From NCBI GenBank assembly GCA_022711665.1, contig JAKLEN010000008.1:62001-126000 (forward strand): a DNA stretch of 64,000 nucleotides, written 5' to 3'. This document shows positions 50,261 through 58,443 of this stretch, piece by piece (within the stretch, counting starts at the first letter, position 1; every line of letters starts with the position of its first letter). Below the pieces are notes generated by a model. The model searched no databases. It was not told the origin of the DNA and saw only the letters and a list, made by a program, of their open reading frames with translations. Position numbers and translations under genes: made by a program. Source of the stretch: Acidobacteriota bacterium. GTDB lineage: Bacteria > Acidobacteriota > Aminicenantia > Aminicenantales > Saccharicenantaceae.

Positions 50261-51189
50261 ATCGATCCTCCCTCGTTGCCTGTCCCGCTCTCGCTCTCGT
50301 CGGAGAAGAGGTCCTTCTGTCCCGTTCGGATGGCCCGGACGATCTCCCGCAGGACCGGGTATTTTTCGAGCATCGGTTCGGGGACGTCAACCTTCTGGCC
50401 GGTGATCATGTTCCGGATCTGGAGCGCGTTGGCCATGGCCTGTCCCCGGTAGTGATTGTTGGTGACGACGTAAACCTTGCCGCTCTTCGCCCCCAGCTGC
50501 CTGATGCGCGCCACCCAGTCCTCGAGCTCGTTGCGGGCGTAGAGGTAGTCGTAGCGGTCGTCGCGTCCGGCCCCTTCCCTGAACCAGTTCCGGTAGTTGC
50601 GGCCATGGAGGCGGACATAGGCGAAATCGGGAGTCGTGCTGACGGCCCCCGGGGCGATCGAATCGTCGAAAAGCGGCTGGTCGATGTTGCAGAAGGCGGC
50701 GCCGCGGCCGCGCAGAAGATCGTAGAAGGCCGGCGCGTCCCAGCCGGCGTGGCGGACCTCGACGGCCAGCGGATAGCCCTCGAAAAGGCCGAGGAGCCGC
50801 CTCAGGTACTCGATGTTCTCCGGCGTGTTGCGGAAGGACCAGGGGAACTGGACGAGGAGCGCGGCCAGCCGGCCGCGGAGCCGGACCAGGTCGGCCGCCC
50901 GCCGGACGTCGTCGACGTCCCTGTCCGAGAAGCCTTCGCGGGCGTGGGTGAAGGCTTGATGGAGCTTCAGCGCCAGCAGGAAGTCCGGCCGGCCGGCGAT
51001 CCTCCTCAGCCAGGATTCGACCAGGGCCGGCGGCGCGGGGCGGTAGAACGTGCTGTTGACCTCGACGATGTCGACGAAGCGGGGGAGGTAGGACAGAGGA
51101 TGGAAGCCGCGTGGCCTGGGCGCCGGGTAGACGATGCCCTCCCAGTCCTCGTAGCTCCAGCCGGCAGGGCCGATATAATATCGGGCCAT
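50257..51189 (-). CDS. DUF72 (YecE-like) protein
   Basis: A 310-residue TIM-barrel-like protein of the DUF72 family: YIGPAGWSYEDWEGIVYP opening, FVDIVEVNSTFYRP, ALLVQFPWSF, AVEVRHAGW and FAYVRLHGRN. Molecular function is unknown. The ATG at 51189 is chosen because the TAGAAT -10 box lies 8 bases upstream. It overlaps lysA by 4 bases and both form a two-gene operon. Confidence 0.9.
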   Translation of the reverse strand: MARYYIGPAGWSYEDWEGIVYPAPRPRGFHPLSYLPRFVDIVEVNSTFYRPAPPALVESWLRRIAGRPDFLLALKLHQAFTHAREGFSDRDVDDVRRAADLVRLRGRLAALLVQFPWSFRNTPENIEYLRRLLGLFEGYPLAVEVRHAGWDAPAFYDLLRGRGAAFCNIDQPLFDDSIAPGAVSTTPDFAYVRLHGRNYRNWFREGAGRDDRYDYLYARNELEDWVARIRQLGAKSGKVYVVTNNHYRGQAMANALQIRNMITGQKVDVPEPMLEKYPVLREIVRAIRTGQKDLFSDESESGTGNEGGSI

Positions 51190-51197
51190 AATCGTCC

Positions 51198-51226
51198 ATT
51201 CTACATGCCTTCCGCGGAATTCACAA
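51198..51226 (-). promoter_or_regulatory. sigma-70 promoter, near-leaderless, for DUF72-lysA
   Basis: Minus strand: -35 TTGTGA, 17 bp, -10 TAGAAT; predicted start within about 2 bases of the ATG. Confidence 0.6.
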
Positions 51227-51274
51227 TTCCATTTTCGCCTCCGCCGTGCTATGGTGGCCGCGGGAGCGTGAGCC

Positions 51275-52252
51275 ATGAGCGGGACGGCGACCGATGCGGC
51301 GGACAGGGTCCGCGAGGCCTACGGACGGATCCGGGCCGAGGTCCGGACGACGCCGGTCGAGCGGTCGGAGCCGCTCGGCCGGGAGCTAGGGGCCGAGGTC
51401 TTCATAAAATGGGAGTGCGACCAGGCCACCGGCTCGTTCAAGCTGCGGGGGGCGCTCAATAAGCTCCGGTCACTTTCGCCCGCGGACCGGGCCCGCGGCG
51501 TCGTCTCGGCCTCGACGGGCAACCATGGCCTGGCCATCAGCCATGCCGCCCGGCTCGAGAACGTCGGGCTCAAGCTGTTCCTGCCCGAGACCGTCGCCGA
51601 GGTCAAGAAGAAGCGGATCGAAGCCCTGGGCGTGGACGTCGAGGTCCGGGGCGCCAGCTGCGAGCGGGCCGAGGCCCTGGCCCGCGACCTGGCCGGCCGG
51701 ACGGGCCGGGTCTTCGTCTCGCCCTACAACGACTGGGACATTGTTTTCGGCGCGGGCACGACCGGGCTCGAGCTCGACCTCCAGATCCCGGATTTCGACG
51801 ATCTCCTCGTTCCCGTGGGCGGCGGCGGACTCATCGCCGGCATGGCGGCGTTCCTCAAGTCCGTCCGTCCGGGCGTCCGGATCATCGGGGTCGAGCCCGA
51901 GGCCTCGGCCTTCATGGCCGCGTCCCTGGCGGCCGGCCGCCTCGTAGACATCGACGAGCGGCCGACCGTCGCCGACGCCGTGGCCGGCGGCATCGAGCCC
52001 GGCGCGATCACGTTCCCGCTCTGCCGCGACCTCGTCGACGCCATCGAGGTCGTGCCCGAGCCGGCCGTCGTCCGCGGCCTCGTCTATGCCCGCCAGAGCC
52101 ACGGCCGGATGATCGAGGGAGCCGGGGCCCTGCCCTTGGCCGCCCTGCTCCACGCCCCGGCCGGCCGCGCCGGCCGGAGGATCGTCGCCCTGGTGAGCGG
52201 TGGTAATATCGGCTCCGATCGCTTCCGCGAGATCACCGGCCTCTGTCCCTGA
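51275..52252 (+). CDS. threonine/serine dehydratase-family PLP enzyme
   Basis: A 325-residue fold-II PLP enzyme. Lys56 in TGSFKLRGA is the cofactor lysine; STGNHGLA and the glycine loop VGGGGLIAG bind the substrate and phosphate; VSGGN is near the C-terminus. It deaminates L-threonine or L-serine to the 2-keto acid. The regulatory ACT domain of biosynthetic IlvA is absent, suggesting a catabolic or related racemase-type enzyme. Upstream -10-like TATGGT at 51250-51255 has only a poor -35. Confidence 0.88.
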   Translation: MSGTATDAADRVREAYGRIRAEVRTTPVERSEPLGRELGAEVFIKWECDQATGSFKLRGALNKLRSLSPADRARGVVSASTGNHGLAISHAARLENVGLKLFLPETVAEVKKKRIEALGVDVEVRGASCERAEALARDLAGRTGRVFVSPYNDWDIVFGAGTTGLELDLQIPDFDDLLVPVGGGGLIAGMAAFLKSVRPGVRIIGVEPEASAFMAASLAAGRLVDIDERPTVADAVAGGIEPGAITFPLCRDLVDAIEVVPEPAVVRGLVYARQSHGRMIEGAGALPLAALLHAPAGRAGRRIVALVSGGNIGSDRFREITGLCP

Positions 52253-52277
52253 TCCCGGGCGGCCCGGAGCGTTTCGT

Positions 52278-53084
52278 TCAGGCCCTCGGGGGAAGGGGCG
52301 TCCGGCCCCGTTCCCGACTGAGATCGAAGATCCAGCGTCCTTGGCCGGCCGGCAGGGCCGCGCGGATGGCCTGGCCCACCCGGAAGACGGCCAGACCGCA
52401 GGCTTCCTTGAGCGGCCGGCCCTCGGCCAGGTAGCAGAGGATGGCCGAGGACAGGAAGCAGCCCGTGCCATGGACGCTGCGGGCCTCCCGGGGATGCGAG
52501 AACTCAGCGTAGTCCCGGCCGTCGAAGAGGACGTCCGCGGGCCGGCCCTCGAGGTGGCCGCCCTTGACCAGGCAGGCGACGCCCGACCGGGCGAAGATCC
52601 TCGCGGCGGCCTCCTTCATTCCGGCCGCGTCGCGCACGCGGCAGCCCGCCAGGACCGCCGCCTCGCCGAGGTTCGGCGTCAGGAGCTCGGCCCGGCCGGC
52701 GAAGGCGTCGAGGAGCCGGGGCCAGGCCTTTTTTTCGAGGAGCGCGGCGCCCGAGCTGGAGCGGAGGATGGGATCGACTACCCGCGGCCGCCCTTCCATC
52801 CGGCCGAGGAGGCGGGCGACGGCCCGCAGGTTGGCCGCCGTGGCCAGCATGCCGACCTTGATGCCGCCGATCTCGAGACCCTCGGACAGCCGCTCGAATT
52901 GGGCGGTCACCGCCGCGGCCGGAACGGGCCAGACCCCGGCTACCGCCGTCGCGCTCTGCGCCGTCACGGCCGTCAGCACGCCGCGGCCCGTCCGGCCGAG
53001 CCGCTCGAAAACGCGGAGGTCGAGAAGCGCCCCGGCGCCGCCCGTGGGGTCCCAGCCGGCTATGGTGATCAGCATCCTGACCAT
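52278..53084 (-). CDS. thiD: hydroxymethylpyrimidine/phosphomethylpyrimidine kinase
   Basis: A 268-residue ribokinase-fold kinase of thiamine synthesis or salvage. ITIAGWDPTGGAG is the ThiD opening (usually DxSGGAG), IKVGMLATAAN the second block, and HGTGCFLSSAI the ATP/anion-hole block with the catalytic Cys in place of the usual Asp region. The ATG at 53084 lies 8 bases after GGAGGAC; a GTG at 53111 is possible. No other thiamine gene is adjacent. Thr replaces the usual Ser in the substrate loop. Confidence 0.82.
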   Translation of the reverse strand: MVRMLITIAGWDPTGGAGALLDLRVFERLGRTGRGVLTAVTAQSATAVAGVWPVPAAAVTAQFERLSEGLEIGGIKVGMLATAANLRAVARLLGRMEGRPRVVDPILRSSSGAALLEKKAWPRLLDAFAGRAELLTPNLGEAAVLAGCRVRDAAGMKEAAARIFARSGVACLVKGGHLEGRPADVLFDGRDYAEFSHPREARSVHGTGCFLSSAILCYLAEGRPLKEACGLAVFRVGQAIRAALPAGQGRWIFDLSRERGRTPLPPRA

Positions 53085-53112
53085 GGTCGCGTCCTCCTCG
53101 GCGGACGTCACG

Positions 53113-53121
53113 ATTCTAACA
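53113..53121 (-). promoter_or_regulatory. extended -10 promoter for thiD
   Basis: TGTTAGAAT on the minus strand, about 29 bases above the ATG at 53084; no -35 recognised. Confidence 0.4.
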
Positions 53122-53141
53122 CGGATCGCCCGACCCCGTTA

Positions 53142-53171
53142 TTGACTTTGTTCCGGGCCTTGGGGTATTCC
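53142..53171 (+). promoter_or_regulatory. sigma-70 promoter for acylphosphatase
   Basis: -35 TTGACT, 18 bp, -10 TATTCC; leader of about 15 bases before the ATG at 53193. Confidence 0.45.
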
Positions 53172-53192
53172 CTGATACGGGACGGAACGATC

Positions 53193-53486
53193 ATGGACGA
53201 AGAACGGGTCCGGGTCCGGGCTTTCGCCGGCGGGCGGGTCCAGGGGGTGGCTTACCGGCACTACGCCGAGAAGAACGCCGAGCGCTTCGGGGTCACGGGC
53301 TGGGTCCGGAATCTCCGCGACGGGCGGGTCGAGGTCCTGGCCGAGGGCTCGACCGCCCAGGTCGAGTCCTTCCTCCAGGCGCTCCGCGACGGCCCCCGCC
53401 TGGCCTGGGTCGAGAGCTTCGCCGTCAGCCGCGAGACGGCCACCGGGGAATTCGCGGATTTCCGGATCGTTTTCTTCTCCGGCTAG
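53193..53486 (+). CDS. acyP: acylphosphatase
   Basis: A 97-residue single-domain enzyme that hydrolyses acyl phosphates. GRVQGVAYRHYA carries catalytic Arg22, and GWVRNLRDGRVEV carries Asn40, both as in known acylphosphatases. Length is standard. GGAACG precedes the ATG. It is divergent from thiD and convergent with the YHS/KAS-III pair. Confidence 0.93.
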   Translation: MDEERVRVRAFAGGRVQGVAYRHYAEKNAERFGVTGWVRNLRDGRVEVLAEGSTAQVESFLQALRDGPRLAWVESFAVSRETATGEFADFRIVFFSG

Positions 53487-53505
53487 CGCCCGGCCGGGCG
53501 CCCTT

Positions 53506-53766
53506 TCAGGAGGTCCGGCTCCGCCGCCGGCATTCCTCAGAGCAGAAGTACCGCTCGACGCCGTCGCGGACCTCGGTCACGGCCTCGTCGCGGGGGACAT
53601 AGGTGCCGCAGACCTCGTCCTTGACCATGGCGCCCCGGGGCTCGGCGGCCGGCCGGGGCCGGGCGGCCCGCTTGATCCTCTTTATCCCGGCGAAGATGCG
53701 CAGGGCGAGGAGCGCGACGTAGACGAGGAAGGCGATCAGGATCAGGCGGAGCACGGCGATCACCAT
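53506..53766 (-). CDS. membrane-anchored YHS-like metal-binding protein
   Basis: An 86-residue protein with one N-terminal transmembrane helix (about 3-25) and a basic turn, then a YHS/TRASH-like domain: MVKDEVCGTYVPRDEAV and YFCSEECRRR, with three cysteines placed to bind a metal. Its start overlaps the KAS-III-like stop by 7 bases, so the two are coupled. Function unknown. Confidence 0.8.
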   Translation of the reverse strand: MVIAVLRLILIAFLVYVALLALRIFAGIKRIKRAARPRPAAEPRGAMVKDEVCGTYVPRDEAVTEVRDGVERYFCSEECRRRSRTS

Positions 53767-54863
53767 TCGATCAGCATCGAGCCCCAGGTCAGCCCGCCGC
53801 CGAAGCTGACCAGCATGGCCAGATCGCCCTTCTTCAGCCGGCCTTCCTCGACGGCCTCGCGCAGCGCCAGCAGGACCGAGGTCGACGAGCAGTTGCCGCG
53901 CCGGTCGACGTTGACGTAGAACTTCTCGATCGGGATGCCCAGCTTCCGGGAGGGCAGGTCGAAGATCCGGGCGTTGGCCTGGTGGCAGACGAAGAGGTCG
54001 ACGTCCTCGATCCGGTAATCACGGGCCCGGCCGGGGGTGCGGTTGGCCTTGGCTATCGTCCGGACGATGAGCTCGGGGATTATGCGCAGGACGAACTTCT
54101 GGATGTCGTGACCCTTGATGGCCAGGTTGGTCCGGACCGGGATGTCGTGGTGGCGGGTGTCGTGCCCGACGCTGAAGGCGGCGTCGACGCCGAGGGCGTC
54201 GGTGCCCATCTCCGTGCAGACGATTCCGCCGGGCTCTTCGGTCCGTTCCAGGACGATGGCCGCGGAGCCGTCGCCCCACAGGTCGGCGTTGCTGTCGGAG
54301 AAGTCGAGCAGGCGGCTGAGCACTTCGGCGCCCAGGGCCAGGCCGTAGCGGCACTCCGTCTCCCCGAAGAGGAGATGCTTGCGGACAACGTCGGCGGCGT
54401 AGAGACCGCTGGTGCAGGCCGCCAGGAGATCGAAGGCCGGGATGCGCAGGAAGCCGCGGGCCTCTTTCTCCTCAAGTCGGCCGGCGGCGACCTCGCCCCG
54501 GATGGCCTTGTTCAGGAGCATGCAGGCTGTCGAGGGGAACAGGGCTTCGGGCGTCGAGCTGCCGAGGGCCACTATGCCGATGTCGGCCCAGCCGATGCCG
54601 GCGTCGGCCAGGGCGGCGTTGGCCGCGACCAGGGCCAGGTCGGAGGTGTTGACCCCGGGAGCGACCCAGCGGCGCTCCCGGATGCCGACGAGCTCGACGA
54701 TCTTCTGGGGCGTCAGCTCGTCGGGCCCCCAGGGCCGGTCGGTGCCGGGCTTGATGGCCCGATGGGCCAGCAGGATCCGGACTATTTCCTCGTTGGTGAC
54801 GATCTTCCCCGGGACGTCGGTCCCCGGCAGGCATTTCCCCAGGCCGGCGATCTTGACGCGCAT
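53760..54863 (-). CDS. beta-ketoacyl-ACP synthase III-like protein
   Basis: A 367-residue thiolase-fold enzyme. The nucleophile Cys150 is in DLLAACTSGL, the catalytic His in VCHQANARI, Asn in RRGNCSSTS, and the C-terminal SFGGGLTWGSML matches FabH. FabH condenses acetyl-CoA with malonyl-ACP; the protein is about 40-50 residues longer than FabH, with insertions near 35-52 and 118-140 (AIRGEVAAGRLEEKEARG), so it may use another acyl group. No fab operon is nearby. Confidence 0.85.
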   Translation of the reverse strand: MRVKIAGLGKCLPGTDVPGKIVTNEEIVRILLAHRAIKPGTDRPWGPDELTPQKIVELVGIRERRWVAPGVNTSDLALVAANAALADAGIGWADIGIVALGSSTPEALFPSTACMLLNKAIRGEVAAGRLEEKEARGFLRIPAFDLLAACTSGLYAADVVRKHLLFGETECRYGLALGAEVLSRLLDFSDSNADLWGDGSAAIVLERTEEPGGIVCTEMGTDALGVDAAFSVGHDTRHHDIPVRTNLAIKGHDIQKFVLRIIPELIVRTIAKANRTPGRARDYRIEDVDLFVCHQANARIFDLPSRKLGIPIEKFYVNVDRRGNCSSTSVLLALREAVEEGRLKKGDLAMLVSFGGGLTWGSMLIEW

Positions 54864-54928
54864 GGATACGTAACTCCCTTTTCCGTTTCCCCAGGCCCTC
54901 GAAAGGCGGGAACGCTGTTCAGCCCCAC

Positions 54929-54957
54929 ATTATTGTCGCTCGGCCCCGGGATGTCAA
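54929..54957 (-). promoter_or_regulatory. consensus-like promoter for KAS-III/YHS operon
   Basis: Minus strand: -35 TTGACA, 17 bp, -10 AATAAT; leader of about 59 bases. Confidence 0.65.
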
Positions 54958-54981
54958 CCGGCGGAAGGCGGCCGGCGCCGA

Positions 54982-55010
54982 TTGACCGGGCGGCGCCTTT
55001 TTGTTAAATA
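54982..55010 (+). promoter_or_regulatory. sigma-70 promoter, near-leaderless, for the CoA-transferase operon
   Basis: -35 TTGACC, 17 bp, -10 TAAATA; the ATG at 55021 is about 4 bases below the predicted start. It stands back to back with the KAS-III promoter. Confidence 0.5.
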
Positions 55011-55020
55011 GAGGACGATC

Positions 55021-56190
55021 ATGAATGCATCCCCGCTGGCGGGCGTCCGCATCCTCGACCTGTCCCGGCTGCTGCCCGGGCCCTTCTGCACCATGCTCCT
55101 GGCCGACCTGGGGGCGGAGGTCATCAAGATCGAAGACCTGGAAGGCGGCGATTACATGCGGGCCTTCCCGCCCTTCATCGACGGCCGGAGCGCCTATTTC
55201 CTGGCGCTCAACGCCGGCAAGAAGAGCCTGGCCGTCAACCTCAAGGCGCCGGCCGGCCGGGACCTCTTCCTCCGGCTGGCCGCCACGGCCGGGGTCATCG
55301 TCGAGAGCTTCCGTCCCGGCGCCGTCGACCGTCTCGGCGTCGGCTACGCGGCGGCCCGGGCCGTCAATCCCCGCGTCGTCTACTGCTCGATCTCCGGCTT
55401 CGGCCAGGACGGGCCGGACCGCGATCGGGCCGGCCATGATCTCGACTTCATTTCCCGGGCCGGCCTGCTCTCTCTCTGCGGCTGGCCCGAGGCCCGGCCG
55501 GCCATCCCCCCCGTCCAGATCGCCGATCTGAGCTCGGCGATGTACGCCGCGGCGGGCATCCTGGCTTATCTCCGGGAGAGCGAGAGAACGGGGCAGGGCG
55601 CCCATCTCGACATCGGCATGCTCGACAGCGCCATGTCCTGGATGGTCATGCCGCTCGGCGACTACGCGGCGGGGGAGCGGGGCGGCCGGGGCCGGCTGCC
55701 GCTCTCCGGCCAGCATCCCTGTTACAACGTCTACAAGACCCGCGACGGGCGCGACATCTCGCTCGCGGCGATCGAGCCCAAGTTCTGGAACGCGTTCTGC
55801 GGGGCCGTCGGCCGGGACGATCTCCGGCCGCTGCAATTCTCCGGGAAGGAGGAGGACCTGGCGCTCTTCGAGGCCCTGTTCGCCGGCCGGACGGCGGCCG
55901 AATGGACGGAACTGCTCCGCGCCACGGACTGCTGCTGCCAGGTCGTTCCCGTGCTCGACGAGGTTTTGCGGGACCCTCACATCCGGCATCGCGGCCTGGT
56001 CATCGGCCCGCCGCCCGGCGGGACCGGCGCCCTGCGGCCCGGCCACCCGCTCCGGGCCCGCGACGCCGCCGACGCCGGGCCTTGTCCGGGCCACGGCCAG
56101 CACACGGCCGAGATCCTGGCCGGGTTGGGCCTGGCCGCCGCCGAGATCGAAGGCCTGGAAGCGGCCGGCGTCGTTCGCCGGGGCGGCTGA
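55021..56190 (+). CDS. family III CoA-transferase (CaiB/BaiF)
   Basis: A 389-residue CoA-transferase. VRILDLSRLLPGPFCTMLLADLGAEVIKIE is the universal opening; the catalytic Asp lies in GHDLDFISRAGLLS; SGFGQDGP, GAHLDIGMLDS and DPHIRHRGLV are further blocks. It moves CoA between carboxylic acids. Followed 13 bases later by a short acyl-CoA-dehydrogenase-like gene. Partner acids are unknown. A Cys-rich run (TDCCCQVVPV) near residue 306 is common in the family. Confidence 0.9.
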   Translation: MNASPLAGVRILDLSRLLPGPFCTMLLADLGAEVIKIEDLEGGDYMRAFPPFIDGRSAYFLALNAGKKSLAVNLKAPAGRDLFLRLAATAGVIVESFRPGAVDRLGVGYAAARAVNPRVVYCSISGFGQDGPDRDRAGHDLDFISRAGLLSLCGWPEARPAIPPVQIADLSSAMYAAAGILAYLRESERTGQGAHLDIGMLDSAMSWMVMPLGDYAAGERGGRGRLPLSGQHPCYNVYKTRDGRDISLAAIEPKFWNAFCGAVGRDDLRPLQFSGKEEDLALFEALFAGRTAAEWTELLRATDCCCQVVPVLDEVLRDPHIRHRGLVIGPPPGGTGALRPGHPLRARDAADAGPCPGHGQHTAEILAGLGLAAAEIEGLEAAGVVRRGG

Positions 56191-56203
56191 GGCTGGTTCG
56201 GCC

Positions 56204-56815
56204 GTGGACGCGTTCCGGACCGAGGCCGAGACGGCCTTCCGTCGCCGCGCGGCCGACTATTTCCGGCGGCTCGCCGGCCCGGAGCCCCCGGACCCCCGCC
56301 CGGCGCCCGGGAGGATCTGGGCCGACCTCGACGGGGAGGACGGCTCCGGCCGGCTGGACCGGCGGGTGGCCATCCTCGAGGAAGCGGCGGCCAGCGACCC
56401 CCGCCTGGGCCGGGCGCTCCTCGATTGGCGCCTGTCGTCCGGGCCGCTTGACCCTCCCGAAGAGACGGCCTGCCGTCTCGGCCGGCTGGCGGGCACGGCG
56501 GACCACATCCTCCGGGCTGGAGCCGAGGCCGCCCGGGCGCGCGGCGCCTTCGCCAGCAGCCTGATGGGCTGCCGCGACGAACAGGAACGCCTGGCCGGCT
56601 TGGTTTCCCTGGCCGATCTGGCCCGGCTGGGCGCCTGCCGCCTTTGCCGGCTGCTCGAACGCGGGGAGGGGCAGCGGGCCGGCCTCGAATCGGGATCGCT
56701 GGGGAAGAGGGCCGAGGCGCTGGCCGCGGAGATGCGCGCGGCGGCGCGGGGCCTGCTCGGGGACGATTGGGCGGCCGGGCATCTGGCCGCCGACGATCCC
56801 CCTCCCGGCCGGTAA
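56204..56815 (+). CDS. short acyl-CoA dehydrogenase-like protein lacking the middle domain
   Basis: A 203-residue protein starting at GTG. The N-terminus (FRTEAETAFRRRAADYFRRL) looks like the first helix of acyl-CoA dehydrogenases, and the C-terminal half (LADLARLGACRLCRLLERGEG; KRAEALAAEMRAAARGLLGDD) like their last helices. The FAD-binding beta domain is missing, so it should not be a functional dehydrogenase. It lies between the CoA-transferase and NIF3 genes in one operon. The assignment is by resemblance; it could be a novel helical protein. Confidence 0.5.
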   Translation: MDAFRTEAETAFRRRAADYFRRLAGPEPPDPRPAPGRIWADLDGEDGSGRLDRRVAILEEAAASDPRLGRALLDWRLSSGPLDPPEETACRLGRLAGTADHILRAGAEAARARGAFASSLMGCRDEQERLAGLVSLADLARLGACRLCRLLERGEGQRAGLESGSLGKRAEALAAEMRAAARGLLGDDWAAGHLAADDPPPGR

Positions 56816-56826
56816 AGGAGAACATC

Positions 56827-57798
56827 ATGAAGATCGAAACCATCTACCGCCGGGCCGTGGCGGCCGGCATCGCCAACGATCCGCGCGGTCCCGAGGCCGT
56901 AGGCAAGCTCCTCGAAGAGGAGAAGGCCAAGGCCGAGAAGATGACCGCGGACGAGAAGGACGCCTGGGAGGCGGACCGGCTGTTCAATCCCTACGCCGAC
57001 ACCCGTATCCTGGCCGGGGACCCGGCCGCCGAGGCCCGAAAGGCCATTGTCGGCATCGACATGGACGCCTCCGAGGTCCTGCTGGCCCATACTCTCAACC
57101 GGGACCGGGCCGCCGGCATCGACCTCGTCATCGCCCATCATCCGCAGGGGACGGCGCTTGCCCGGCTGGCCGAGGTCATGCGCGTCCAGGCCGACATGCT
57201 GGCCCTCATGGGCGTCGGCATCTCGGTCGCCGAACAGCTGCTGGAGAAGCGGATGGGCGAGGTCGAGCGGCGCCTCCTGCCCGGCAACCACGGCCGGTCC
57301 GTGGACGCCGCCCGGCTGCTCGGGCTGCCGCTGATGTGCCTGCATACGCCGGCCGACAACTGCGTCAACACCTTCCTCGACCGGCTCTTCACCCGGGATA
57401 AGCCGGCGCGGCTGAAGGACCTGATCGAGCTCCTCCGGAAAATCCCGGAATACCGGGCCGCCGCCGGCCGGAATGCCGGGCCGCGGATCGTCAGCGGCGC
57501 CGAGTCGGCCCGCTGCGGCCGGATCTCGGTCGAGATGACCGGCGGGACCGAGGGCGCCAGGACGATCTACGACTCCTACGCCGCCGCCGGCGTGAGCACG
57601 ATTGTCAGCATGCACATCAGCGAGGAGGCCCTGGAGAACGCCAAGAAGGCCAACCTGAACATCGTCCTGGCCGGCCACCTCTCGAGCGACACGCTGGGCC
57701 TGAACCTGCTGTTCGACGAGATCGAGCGGGAGGAGCGGCTGGAGTTCGTCGGCGTGTCGGGGTTCGTCCGGACGCGGGCCGCCGAGCGAAGGCCTTAA
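56827..57798 (+). CDS. NIF3/DUF34-like dinuclear-metal protein
   Basis: A 323-residue protein. VGIDMDASEVLLAH and IAHHPQGTA carry the His-rich metal site; LHTPADNCVN and LAGHLSSDTLGLNLL further ligands. Length and motifs differ from short GTP-cyclohydrolase-type-1-like NIF3 proteins, and an N-terminal helical segment of about 60 residues is added. AAAGGAG precedes the ATG by 6 bases. Function is unclear; hydrolase activity is suspected for the family. Confidence 0.8.
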   Translation: MKIETIYRRAVAAGIANDPRGPEAVGKLLEEEKAKAEKMTADEKDAWEADRLFNPYADTRILAGDPAAEARKAIVGIDMDASEVLLAHTLNRDRAAGIDLVIAHHPQGTALARLAEVMRVQADMLALMGVGISVAEQLLEKRMGEVERRLLPGNHGRSVDAARLLGLPLMCLHTPADNCVNTFLDRLFTRDKPARLKDLIELLRKIPEYRAAAGRNAGPRIVSGAESARCGRISVEMTGGTEGARTIYDSYAAAGVSTIVSMHISEEALENAKKANLNIVLAGHLSSDTLGLNLLFDEIEREERLEFVGVSGFVRTRAAERRP

Positions 57799-57860
57799 AC
57801 GGCAGGCGCGGATCTTACCGGCCGGGGGAGGAGACCCGGCGCTCTTGTGAACGGTCGAGG

Positions 57861-58376
57861 CTAGAGCCCGCGGTAGTGGCCCTGGGCCCCCAGGGTCGCG
57901 ATCCAGCGGGCGAAGGCCCGGGCGTCCTCGAGGTCGCCGGCGTCGGGATGGGTGGCCGCCGAGGCGGCCATGTCGGTCCAGGCCTCGTGCTCGGGCGACT
58001 GCGTCAGGATCTCGAGGGCCTTCAACGACACCTTGCCCCGGCACGAGAACGTGCCGATCAGCCTGGCCTTGGCCACGAGGATGGAGGCGTATTCCAGGGC
58101 TTCGCGGGACAGGCGGCTGCCCGTGACGGAGCCGTGGGTCGAGAACAAAGCGACCTTCTTGCCCTCGGGGATGGACTTGAGGAAGACCTCGACCGGATAG
58201 GGGACGCTGTGGGCATGGACCGGGAAGCCGGCGAAGACGATCTGGTAAGGAGCGGGATCGCCCGCCTCGGCCATCGGCCGGAGGACCTTGTCCCCGGGCA
58301 GGGCCTCGTAGATGGCTTCGGCGACGGCCTTGGTGTTTCCCGTGCGGCTGAAGTAGGTGACGAGCGTCTTGGCCAT
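57861..58376 (-). CDS. flavodoxin-like protein
   Basis: A 171-residue FMN-binding protein. TYFSRTGNTKAVAEAI is the phosphate loop, FAGFPVHAHSVPYPVEVFL and LFSTHGSVTGSRLS the flavin-contacting loops. It could be an electron carrier or a NAD(P)H-quinone-reductase-type protein. The ATG at 58376 follows AAAGGACC. Convergent with NIF3. Confidence 0.87.
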   Translation of the reverse strand: MAKTLVTYFSRTGNTKAVAEAIYEALPGDKVLRPMAEAGDPAPYQIVFAGFPVHAHSVPYPVEVFLKSIPEGKKVALFSTHGSVTGSRLSREALEYASILVAKARLIGTFSCRGKVSLKALEILTQSPEHEAWTDMAASAATHPDAGDLEDARAFARWIATLGAQGHYRGL

Positions 58377-58410
58377 CGCGGCGGTCCTTTCGGCGAGCGG
58401 TGCTTCCGCT

Positions 58411-58440
58411 ATTCTGCCAGAATCCCGCCGAAAATGCCAA
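58411..58440 (-). promoter_or_regulatory. sigma-70 promoter for the flavodoxin-like gene
   Basis: Minus strand: -35 TTGGCA, 18 bp, -10 CAGAAT. It overlaps the end region of the kinase gene upstream. Confidence 0.4.
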
Positions 58441-58443
58441 CCG

